Of a stretch of DNA of 49,209 nucleotides, positions 17,192 through 24,891 are shown piece after piece. The number at the start of each line of letters is the position of its first letter. Position 1 is the stretch's first letter. The translations under genes and the position numbers were made by a program. The notes beneath the pieces were generated by a model. The model made no database searches. It was not told the DNA's origin and was given only the letters and a program-made list of their open reading frames with translations. Source of the DNA: Treponema sp. (lineage in GTDB: Bacteria; Spirochaetota; Spirochaetia; Treponematales; Treponemataceae); assembly GCA_017629095.1 (NCBI GenBank), contig JAGBXW010000088.1, positions 1 through 49,209 on the forward strand, in the 5' to 3' direction.

Positions 17192-18337
17192 ATGAAAACA
17201 GAATATAGAAAACTTGGGGAATATATAAGACTTGTTGATGTTCGCAATACAGATTTGAAAGTAAATCATTTGTTAGGTGTTAGCGTTGAAAAATGCTTTA
17301 TTGAGTCTATTGCTAATACTATAGGAACGGATTTTTCTAAGTATAAAATAGTAAAAAAACGACAGTTTACTTATATTCCAGATACATCTCGACGTGGTGA
17401 TAAAATTGGAATTGCACTTCTAACAGATTACGACGAAGGACTTGTTTCTAATATTTACACTGTTTTTGAAGTTATTGATACATCAAAACTTTTGCCTGAA
17501 TATTTAATGCTTTGGTTTTCAAGACCGGAATTTGACCGATACGCACGTTATAAATCTCATGGAAGTGTTAGAGAGATTTTTGATTGGGACGAAATGTGTC
17601 GAGTTGAACTTCCAATTCCAGCAATTGAAGTGCAACAAAAAATCGTAAACACCTACAACGCCATCACAAAACGCATCCAGCTTAAGCAGAAGATAAATGA
17701 AAATTTGGAAAAGACAGCACAGTGTTTGTTTGAGGAGATGCGGAATACAGAGGATTCTACAGAAACCAGTTTATCTGAATTAGCTGAATTGACATCAAGT
17801 AAAAGAGTTTTCTTTGATGAATATGTTTCTGAAGGTATCCCTTTTTATCGAGGTGGAGAAATAACTGAAAAGCGGCGTGGATTACCAATTTCAAATCCTC
17901 TTTTTATAACAGAGGAATCTTATTCTGATAAAATGAAAAAATATGGAGTTCCAGCATCAGGTGATATCTTAATAACTGCAGTTGGAACTATTGGGAATAC
18001 ATACATGGTTACAGAATCTGATAAGTTCTATTTTAAGGATGGAAATCTTATCTGGTTTAAGAATTTTAAGGATAACTCAAATTACATAATCTATGATTTC
18101 TTAAACAGTAAGCAGTTCAAAAACAAAATTGAACAAATAAGTATTGGTTCAACACAAACTGCACTAACAATTTCTGGATTATCAAAAATAAAAATGAGAA
18201 TTCCAAATGATAATGCACTTGCTGATTATGTTAGAAACTCAAAAATTATACAAAGTTCAATACAGGATAATAATACTGAGCTTGTAAAACTTCAAGAGTT
18301 AAAACAACTAGTAATTTCTCGGATAAGTGGGATGTAG
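17192..18337 (+). CDS. hsdS: Type I restriction-modification system, specificity subunit
   Basis: 381 aa with two target-recognition domains (about 1-150 and 195-345), each followed by a helical spacer (IVNTYNAITKRIQLKQKINENLEKTAQ, and the C-terminal helix ending KQLVISRISGM). The two domains should read the two halves of a bipartite DNA site. The ATG follows the preceding stop with no gap. The second half carries the typical GDILITAVGTIGNTYMV segment. The target cannot be predicted from sequence alone. Confidence 0.92.
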   Translation: MKTEYRKLGEYIRLVDVRNTDLKVNHLLGVSVEKCFIESIANTIGTDFSKYKIVKKRQFTYIPDTSRRGDKIGIALLTDYDEGLVSNIYTVFEVIDTSKLLPEYLMLWFSRPEFDRYARYKSHGSVREIFDWDEMCRVELPIPAIEVQQKIVNTYNAITKRIQLKQKINENLEKTAQCLFEEMRNTEDSTETSLSELAELTSSKRVFFDEYVSEGIPFYRGGEITEKRRGLPISNPLFITEESYSDKMKKYGVPASGDILITAVGTIGNTYMVTESDKFYFKDGNLIWFKNFKDNSNYIIYDFLNSKQFKNKIEQISIGSTQTALTISGLSKIKMRIPNDNALADYVRNSKIIQSSIQDNNTELVKLQELKQLVISRISGM

Positions 18338-18342
18338 GATTT

Positions 18343-18912
18343 ATGGAAAAGAAATCATATTATCAAAACTTAATAAAATCAGTAATAGAAGCCTCTGAAT
18401 CAGATATTTGGGAGGAGGTTGTTCAAGAATGGGAAATATTTGATTGTGAAGAAGATGATACTTGTTCTTCTGAATGTATTTGTAAACATGAAGGATTAAA
18501 ATACCTTTATACGATTAGAAATGATAACAATGGAAATATATTATTTCCTATAGGTTCAAGTTGTATAAAAAAATTCGGAAGAGAAAAATTAAATGAAGAA
18601 ATCTCAATTATGGAACAAATGTTCTCGTTATTACATGCTGTAGAACGACATGAACGAATTGAATTAAACACAAAGTATTTCTCTAAAAAACTCTTAGAAA
18701 AATTATATACAGAAGATGTTTTTATTCCTAACAAATATAATAATTATGATGGACAAAATGATTATGAATTTTTATTAAAAATGTTTCGGAAAACAAATAA
18801 ATCTGATATCACAGAAGCTCAACATAGAAAAATTAGAGCAATCATAATGAACTCTATATTGCCGTATTTGAATAGGAAATTAAAACACAAAAAAAGTAGA
18901 GATAAAATTTGA
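18343..18912 (+). CDS. Hypothetical protein with a small Cys/His cluster
   Basis: 189 aa, starting five bases after hsdS. A Cys-rich segment (CSSECICKHEGLKYLYTIRN, about 46-65) and a following GSSCIKKFG (about 74-82) look like a small zinc-binding unit. The C-terminal half is charged, with a basic tail KLKHKKSRDKI. I recall similar CxCxH...GSxCIxxF proteins in phage and defence contexts but cannot name a family. Probably cotranscribed with hsdS. Confidence 0.65.
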   Translation: MEKKSYYQNLIKSVIEASESDIWEEVVQEWEIFDCEEDDTCSSECICKHEGLKYLYTIRNDNNGNILFPIGSSCIKKFGREKLNEEISIMEQMFSLLHAVERHERIELNTKYFSKKLLEKLYTEDVFIPNKYNNYDGQNDYEFLLKMFRKTNKSDITEAQHRKIRAIIMNSILPYLNRKLKHKKSRDKI

Positions 18913-18975
18913 TAAAATGTGTAAATATCTATTTAATCAGAATATAATTAAAGATTATTCTAGGAGGAAATTATA

Positions 18976-20217
18976 ATGACTTTTGAAAAATTAGTGAAAA
19001 ATTGGGTTAATGAAATACAATCGTTAAAAGAAACGATGTTGATTAATCAAATTGTAAATACAAAACAATTACAAGAGGTTGAAAAATCTTATAACGAGTT
19101 TATAAAGACAAGGTGCAAAGTAGAAGAAGAAACAGCAAACTCTTTAAAATTTGCAATTCCAGATTCAGTGTATTCAGAATTTTATGAAAAACGCAATGAA
19201 CTAAATAAACTTATTGTTGCAACAAATGTATTACCAAGGATGTATATTGTAACACTAATTTGTCAATATGATGCATTGATTGGAAACTTAGTAAAACTTG
19301 TTCTATTGAAACAAACAGAACTGTTAAATAATTCTGAAAAAACTATGTCGTTTCAACAATTAATGAATTATGAAAAAATGGAAGATGTAAAAGAATTTAT
19401 TATCGAAAAAGAAATAGAAAGTATTTTAAGAGAATCTCATGATGAACAACTAAAATGGTTTGAGAAAAAATTAAACATAAAACTTCATGAAGATAAAGAA
19501 TTGATAAAAAAATTTTTGGAAATCACAGAACGTAGAAATTTATTTACACATAATAATGCAAAAGTTAATGAATCATACATAACAAATTGCAGAAAAATGA
19601 ATATAGAAACTACTGCAAAAATTGGAGATATTTTGGAGGTTGATCCTAAATATTATGAAAATTCTGTTAATTGTGTAATAGAAATTGGTACAAAACTTGC
19701 AATTATTTTATGGCGACATTTGTATAAAGATGATTATGAAAAATCAGAAATAGTTTTAAATCAAATTGCATATGGTTTAATTTATGATTATAACTATGAG
19801 TTAGCCGAAAAATTATTAGATTTTGCACTTAATTCATTTAAACCATTTAAGGCTTCTTCAAATAAATTAATGATTACTTTAAATAAAGCTCAATGTATGT
19901 TGTGGGAAGGAAAGGAAACTGAAGTAAAAAATCTATTAGATGAACAAGATTGGAGTTTATGTACTCCACAATTTTTATTATGTAAAAATGTTTTAGAAAG
20001 AAATTTTGACATAGCATTAGAAATTTTACAAACAAAAGATACCGAGTTGTCTCAAAGTGATTTATTATCTTGGCCAATATTCAAAGAGTTGAGAGAAAAA
20101 GAAAATTTTAAAAATTATATGAATGAAAAATATCCAAATAGTATTGAGGAACATATGGAAGAAAATTCAAATAAACTTGAACTTGCTGAACAACAGTTAG
20201 CAGAAAATATTTCATAA
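18976..20217 (+). CDS. Unknown protein with a HEPN-like RNFxxxH-type motif
   Basis: 413 aa, AT-rich, with AGGAGG before the ATG. The sequence ERRNLFTHNNAKVNESYI puts Arg187 and His192 in an Rx4H arrangement on a helix, the catalytic signature of HEPN ribonucleases. The C-terminal half (about 245-400) is helical with TPR-like spacing. HEPN proteins are frequent RNA-targeting effectors in defence islands, and this one sits inside a type I R-M locus. The motif is seen; function is inferred. Confidence 0.6.
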   Translation: MTFEKLVKNWVNEIQSLKETMLINQIVNTKQLQEVEKSYNEFIKTRCKVEEETANSLKFAIPDSVYSEFYEKRNELNKLIVATNVLPRMYIVTLICQYDALIGNLVKLVLLKQTELLNNSEKTMSFQQLMNYEKMEDVKEFIIEKEIESILRESHDEQLKWFEKKLNIKLHEDKELIKKFLEITERRNLFTHNNAKVNESYITNCRKMNIETTAKIGDILEVDPKYYENSVNCVIEIGTKLAIILWRHLYKDDYEKSEIVLNQIAYGLIYDYNYELAEKLLDFALNSFKPFKASSNKLMITLNKAQCMLWEGKETEVKNLLDEQDWSLCTPQFLLCKNVLERNFDIALEILQTKDTELSQSDLLSWPIFKELREKENFKNYMNEKYPNSIEEHMEENSNKLELAEQQLAENIS

Positions 20218-20261
20218 TTCTTTTCACTTTTTATGCTATAATATATGTAGAGGAGATTATT

Positions 20262-20699
20262 ATGGAAATATTACAAGCAGAAATAGATTATCTGTTAAAA
20301 ACAGAAAAGCATTGTATTGAAACTAAGAAATATTCTTTTCCACAATTAGGTGGAAAAATTTCTATACCGTTGTTTTCCGAAAATAAACAAGAAGAGTTTT
20401 TGTTAGATATTTCTAGATCTAGAGTAGATATTTCAAAAACAACGTATCAAAATAGAGCAAGAAAAACTATAATATTATTACGCTTAGATATCGGAAGTGC
20501 TCCTCATAAGAATCCTGATGGGGAAGAAATACATAGTCCGCATCTACATATTTATAAAGAAGGTTATGGGGATAAATTTGCATACCCTTTGCCTGCTGAA
20601 TTTATTTCATGCAAAAAAGCTTTCGATTACCTAGAGGTTTTCATGGACTATTGTAATATAGTTTCTAAACCGAATATAGATTTAGGGTTATTTGTATGA
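20262..20699 (+). CDS. DUF6978-like protein, first of a coupled pair
   Basis: 145 aa. The pattern with LLRLDIGSAPHKNPDGEEI and SPHLHIYKEGYGDKFAYPLP matches what I remember as the DUF6978 family; function unknown. The start has an AGGAG site. Its stop overlaps the next gene's start by 4 bp (ATGA), so the two products are probably made together, as in toxin-antitoxin or two-gene defence modules. Confidence 0.6.
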   Translation: MEILQAEIDYLLKTEKHCIETKKYSFPQLGGKISIPLFSENKQEEFLLDISRSRVDISKTTYQNRARKTIILLRLDIGSAPHKNPDGEEIHSPHLHIYKEGYGDKFAYPLPAEFISCKKAFDYLEVFMDYCNIVSKPNIDLGLFV

Positions 20700-21469
20700 A
20701 TGAAAAAGAAATAAATGAACTAATAGAAAGATATTTTAGATGGTTGAAAGACAAAACTATAACAAGAAATATCGGTAATTCTTGGACAGAAATAACAACT
20801 CCTTATCTTGATAGACACAATGATTATCTACAAATTTATGCCAAAAAAGAAAAAGATGAAATTATTCTAACTGATGATGGATATATTATAAATGATTTAG
20901 AGCTTTCTGGTTGTTCACTTGATTCTCCTCGAAGAAAGGATATTTTAAAAACAACTCTTAATGGTTTTGGTGTTCAACTTTCAGAAAATGATAGTTTAAT
21001 TGTAAAAACAAATGCTAATGATTTTCCTGAAAAAAAACATGAACTTATACAAGCAATGCTTGCTGTTAATGATTTGTTTTATGTTGCTTCTCCACAAGTG
21101 CAAAATTTATTTTTAGAAGATGTAACAAATTGGTTTGATTTTAATGATATTCGATATATACCAGATGTACGATTTGTTGGACAAACTGGATTTAATTATA
21201 AATTTGATTTTAGTATTCCAAAGTCCAAAAGCTCACCTGAAAGAATAGTTCAAACGCTTTCTACTACAAATCGTGATAATGCTATGAATTTGGTTTTTAA
21301 ATGGGTTGACACAAAGGAAAGAAGACCCATTGGCTCAACATTAATAGCAGTTTTAAATGACTCTGATAAATTGATTTCAAGTTCCGTAAATGAAGCTTTT
21401 AAAAATTATGACATTAAACTAATAAATTGGTCTCAAAAAGAAGCTTCTTTGTATTATTTAGCTTCTTAG
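20696..21469 (+). CDS. DUF1828/DUF1829 domain protein, second of a coupled pair
   Basis: 257 aa. The N-terminal DUF1828 segment is clear: TPYLDRHNDYLQIYAKKE...ILTDDGYIINDLELSG. The C-terminal part (from about 130) resembles DUF1829, with FDFSIPKSKSSPERIVQ and a conserved acidic/basic core. Both domains lack an assigned function. The stop of the DUF6978-like gene overlaps its ATG. Confidence 0.72.
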   Translation: MNEKEINELIERYFRWLKDKTITRNIGNSWTEITTPYLDRHNDYLQIYAKKEKDEIILTDDGYIINDLELSGCSLDSPRRKDILKTTLNGFGVQLSENDSLIVKTNANDFPEKKHELIQAMLAVNDLFYVASPQVQNLFLEDVTNWFDFNDIRYIPDVRFVGQTGFNYKFDFSIPKSKSSPERIVQTLSTTNRDNAMNLVFKWVDTKERRPIGSTLIAVLNDSDKLISSSVNEAFKNYDIKLINWSQKEASLYYLAS

Positions 21470-21560
21470 TTGTAAGAAATGGATAAAAATTAATGTCAGA
21501 TATTTTCCTAATTATAGATTTTCCATAGGAAAATCCAATCCGTGTGGCAATCTTGGGTGC

Positions 21561-21580
21561 GAGGGGGAGACTTCCCCCTC
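21561..21580. repeat. Hairpin resembling the terminal module of the mosaic repeats
   Basis: GAGGGGGA (21561-21568) and TCCCCCTC (21573-21580) form a perfect 8-bp stem with a 4-nt loop, followed by CTAATAAA. The same arrangement, GAGGGG...CCCC.CCTAAA.AAA, ends each of the three mosaic repeat loci elsewhere in the window. Here it stands alone just before a gene start. Confidence 0.55.
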
Positions 21581-21599
21581 CTAATAAATGGAGAAAAAC

Positions 21600-21970
21600 A
21601 TGGCAGAGAATAAAACTGGTGAAATTGTAATTTTTAAGACCTTAGATGACAAAGTGTCTATTGATGTTCATTTTGAAGGAGAAACTGTCTGGCTTACTAT
21701 TAAAGATATGGCTTCTCTTTTTGAAAAATCGCGTTCAACTATAAATGAGCATATTTTGAATATTTTTGAAGAGGGCGAACTTGAAAAAGAAAACGTAGTG
21801 AGAAAAATCGGAAATTCCGATTTTTCTAATAAACCTACAAATTTCTATCTACTAAAATCTTGGAATAATACAGAAAGTATCAGGTAAAAACACTTTCTTC
21901 TGTAGAAAAGGCTTACATTGAAACACTTAAAGAATTGAATAAGATTGAAAATAAGAGAATGAAGAAATAA
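21600..21970 (+). pseudogene. Broken RhuM-family gene
   Basis: The N-terminal 80 codons (GEIVIFKTLDDKVSIDVHFE, ETVWLTIKDMASLFEKSRST, NIFEEGELEKENVVRK) match the RhuM family, whose members are about 330 aa. The frame then fails at about 21885. A family-typical C-terminal segment (TLSSVEKAYIETLKEL...) resumes in another frame and ends at 21970, so most of the middle is deleted. RhuM genes often lie next to hsd genes. The start at 21600 has GGAG at the right distance. Confidence 0.7.
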
Positions 21971-22048
21971 AAACTGTGGTATAATAATCATGAGGAACAA
22001 AAAAAAGTTTTAATTTATGTGTAACAAGTATTTTTTAGGAGAAAAGCT

Positions 22049-22909
22049 ATGGAGAATGAAAATTTACAAAGTGAATCAAATACAGAAGAAAAATTTCTAG
22101 ATAAATTTTTTAAGGATAGTACTTTTATTGTATTCCTTATTCCATTATACGCATTTTTAATTACTTATTGTATTGAGATGGGATATGCCAAATATTATGA
22201 TATTCCTTTTTCTGTTATACAGATTGATGGTAGAAATGTTTGTAATAATTTCATAAAGATTATGCTTATCTTTATATGTATATATGGTATCGAAGCATTT
22301 TTGTCGAATATTTTTTCTCCATTTTTTAGAAAATATAAAAATAAGAATTTACGAACAATGCAAATGATAAATTATTTTTTTATTGAAATTATTTCTTTGA
22401 TATTATTAGCGAATGTTATTTTATGTAATATTAGGAATATTTATAATCTTGTTTTAATTATCTTGTTACTATTATTTGTTTTTGATTTTTTCTACAATCA
22501 TATAAAACAGACACGATTTGAGAAAAGAAGTGATTATGAAGATTTAAAAAGAGAATCTGATGAAATTGATTATGCAATGAAATTGAGATTAATTGGAAAT
22601 TTTTTAGGAAAAAAGACACTCTTTTTATTGTTTATTACATTCATTCTTATTTCAATTTCACTTACACTGGGAGAAAAATCAGCAGAAATACAAACTAGTT
22701 TTTATAAAATAAATGATCGAGAAGATATTGTTGGAGTTGTTATATATGGAGATAGAATAATTGCTAAAGGTGTTGTATCTCAAAAACTTGAAAATGAAAT
22801 TATTTTTTTAGATATTACTAATGAGACTAAGATTGAAATTCTTCCATTAGGCACTATTTGTAAAAAAGAGATAATTCTGAAAGAAAATGCAAGCGAAGAT
22901 AATCCATAA
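22049..22909 (+). CDS. Hypothetical membrane protein
   Basis: 286 aa with four hydrophobic segments (about 26-44, 67-86, 106-150 as a pair, and 192-210) and a soluble C-terminal region of about 75 residues rich in beta-type sequence. The start has AGGAG before the ATG. Very AT-rich. No family recognised; membrane proteins of this size are common effectors in defence islands, but nothing in this sequence proves that. Confidence 0.6.
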   Translation: MENENLQSESNTEEKFLDKFFKDSTFIVFLIPLYAFLITYCIEMGYAKYYDIPFSVIQIDGRNVCNNFIKIMLIFICIYGIEAFLSNIFSPFFRKYKNKNLRTMQMINYFFIEIISLILLANVILCNIRNIYNLVLIILLLLFVFDFFYNHIKQTRFEKRSDYEDLKRESDEIDYAMKLRLIGNFLGKKTLFLLFITFILISISLTLGEKSAEIQTSFYKINDREDIVGVVIYGDRIIAKGVVSQKLENEIIFLDITNETKIEILPLGTICKKEIILKENASEDNP

Positions 22910-22970
22910 AAGACAATTTAAAAAATCTAAATAAATAACAGTAATTAAATTATTTTCCCTGTAAAATTAT

Positions 22971-22999
22971 TGCACAAAAAATAAAAATCGTAGTATAAT
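22971..22999 (+). promoter_or_regulatory. Promoter of the AAA-RloB pair
   Basis: TTGCAC (22971-22976), a 17-nt spacer and a perfect TATAAT (22994-22999), nine bases before the ATG at 23009. The leader would be only 0-3 nt, and no Shine-Dalgarno is visible. The cargo pair thus has its own promoter inside the hsd locus. Confidence 0.65.
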
Positions 23000-23008
23000 T
23001 ATATTATC

Positions 23009-24259
23009 ATGTTAGTTAGTTTAAAATTTAATAACGCTTATATTTTTTCTCAAGAAACAAGTTTTTCTTTAAAAGCAGATATGCGAAATAAACGATTATC
23101 ATCAAATGTAATAGAAACATCTGTAGATAGCGTTTTAAAATCAGCTTGTATTTATGGTTCAAATAATTCTGGAAAAACTTGTCTTGTAAGAATTATTCGT
23201 GCCTTATGGAGTGTTATTTTAAGTCAACCTGGTGATGTAACACCTAATTTGTTTTCTAATAATTCTGTAGTTTCAATTTCTTGTGTTTTTATTCAAGATG
23301 AAAAGGAATGGGAATATTCTTTTAGTTTAGATACAAAAACTATGGAATTTATATTTGAAAGATTTGCACGAATTGATTACGACCAGTACCGAAATTCTAA
23401 AGAAATTGTATATTTTGAACGTGATTTTATAAATCAAAAATTTTATACAAAAGATGCTTCGTTACAACCTTCAATTCATCTTATGGGCCGAAAAAATATT
23501 TTGATTCATGTTGTTGATGTTGCAACTTTACCATATTTGGAAGAAGCTAGAAATGTTTTAATGAATTTTGCAAACAGAATTGTAATAGTAGATATGAATA
23601 ATATTCCACTAGATAATACTATTATGATGTTAAAAAATCATGATTCTTTGCAAAAAGATATTGTAAGTTTTATAAAAAATGCAGATTTGGATTTAGAAGA
23701 TTTCAAATATGAAGAAAAAAATCTTCCTTTTACACTTCCAGAACAAAAACCTTCTGAAGACGTAATTGCAATGCAAATAAAACAATCTTTTGAAGATACT
23801 TTACGACTTACTTCTGTTTATAAAGGAGTTCCACTTCCTAGTTTACTTTTTGATTCAACAGGTACAAAAAAGATTGCCGCATTAGCAAGTTATGTTGTAA
23901 GTGCTTTGAAAAAGGGTTTAATTCTTGTTGTTGATGAACTTGATTCAAGTATTCATTTTAAATTAACTCGTTCTATTGTTTCCATGTTTAATAATGAATT
24001 AAACGATAAAGCTCAACTTATTTTTACAGCCCATGATGTAAGTCTTATGGATTGTAAAAAACTTTTCCGCAAAGAACAAATCTGGTTTGTTCATAAGGAT
24101 GAAGATGGTGTTTACTTATATTCTTTAGCAGATTTTACAGCGAAAGATGGAGTTAGAGATACAACTGACATAATAGAAAAATATAATCGTGGTGTCTTAG
24201 GTGCAATCCCAGATCCTGATATGATAGAAACTCTTTTACAGGTAAAAAATGACAAATAG
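23009..24259 (+). CDS. AAA-family ATPase, RloA/AbiLi-like
   Basis: 416 aa. It has an SMC/OLD-type ATPase layout with Walker A GSNNSGKT (50-57), a long middle region, Walker B LILVVDELDSSIH (about 303-315) and a switch FTAHD (about 338-342). It resembles COG1106 ATPases, which include RloA and AbiLi. It overlaps the RloB-like gene by 11 bp, and the two probably work as one defence unit. It lacks a fused nuclease, so the partner is the likely effector. Confidence 0.8.
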   Translation: MLVSLKFNNAYIFSQETSFSLKADMRNKRLSSNVIETSVDSVLKSACIYGSNNSGKTCLVRIIRALWSVILSQPGDVTPNLFSNNSVVSISCVFIQDEKEWEYSFSLDTKTMEFIFERFARIDYDQYRNSKEIVYFERDFINQKFYTKDASLQPSIHLMGRKNILIHVVDVATLPYLEEARNVLMNFANRIVIVDMNNIPLDNTIMMLKNHDSLQKDIVSFIKNADLDLEDFKYEEKNLPFTLPEQKPSEDVIAMQIKQSFEDTLRLTSVYKGVPLPSLLFDSTGTKKIAALASYVVSALKKGLILVVDELDSSIHFKLTRSIVSMFNNELNDKAQLIFTAHDVSLMDCKKLFRKEQIWFVHKDEDGVYLYSLADFTAKDGVRDTTDIIEKYNRGVLGAIPDPDMIETLLQVKNDK

Positions 24260-24884
24260 ACCAAGTTTCTTAAAAAACAATAAAAAGAAAATTTGTCTCA
24301 TTTGTGAAGGATATGAGGAATTTGATTACATATCTAAACTTTTAGAACTAAATGTTTGGTCTGATGTTTATGATTTTTCATTGGTAAATGCAGAATCTAA
24401 TGGAAATATTTCTGCAAGATATCAAGACAGATATCAAAGTGATAATTATGATATTGTTTTGGTTTTGTGTGATACTGATAGAAAACCACATCATGATTTT
24501 GAGCTAATCAGAAGGAAAATAAATGATATTTTTGGAATTGATAATGCTGCTGATGAAGTAATAATTTTTGTAAATCCTTGTACTATGCAAGTTGAATTAT
24601 TGCATTTTGAAAATATTAAATTACGAACTCAAAATAAAAACAAAAATGCTTCAGAGATTGAAAGACTTACAGGGATTCAAGATTACAAAGCAAAAGAAGA
24701 ACAACGAAAGGCAATGTGTAATTTAATTACAAAAGAGAATTACGAAGAAATGAAAAAGAACTTGCTATCATTAGCAACCGATTATAAAATAGAAGCATCA
24801 ACCAATTTTGGAGTTTTTCTAAAAAGATTTGAAGATAATAAAACAAATTGGATTGATGAAATAAACAAAAAACTAGGGGATTGA
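24249..24884 (+). CDS. RloB-like protein (TOPRIM-like nuclease fold)
   Basis: 211 aa. The N-terminus KKICLICEGYEEFDYI gives the acidic residue of a TOPRIM-like motif (ExxxE), and LVLCDTDRKPHHDF gives the DxD. RloB and AbiLii share this arrangement. It follows the AAA ATPase with an 11-bp overlap and precedes hsdR by 7 bp. The name rlo (R-linked ORF) comes from genes that sit beside hsdR in Campylobacter, which is the situation here. Confidence 0.75.
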   Translation: MTNRPSFLKNNKKKICLICEGYEEFDYISKLLELNVWSDVYDFSLVNAESNGNISARYQDRYQSDNYDIVLVLCDTDRKPHHDFELIRRKINDIFGIDNAADEVIIFVNPCTMQVELLHFENIKLRTQNKNKNASEIERLTGIQDYKAKEEQRKAMCNLITKENYEEMKKNLLSLATDYKIEASTNFGVFLKRFEDNKTNWIDEINKKLGD

Positions 24885-24891
24885 TAATTAA

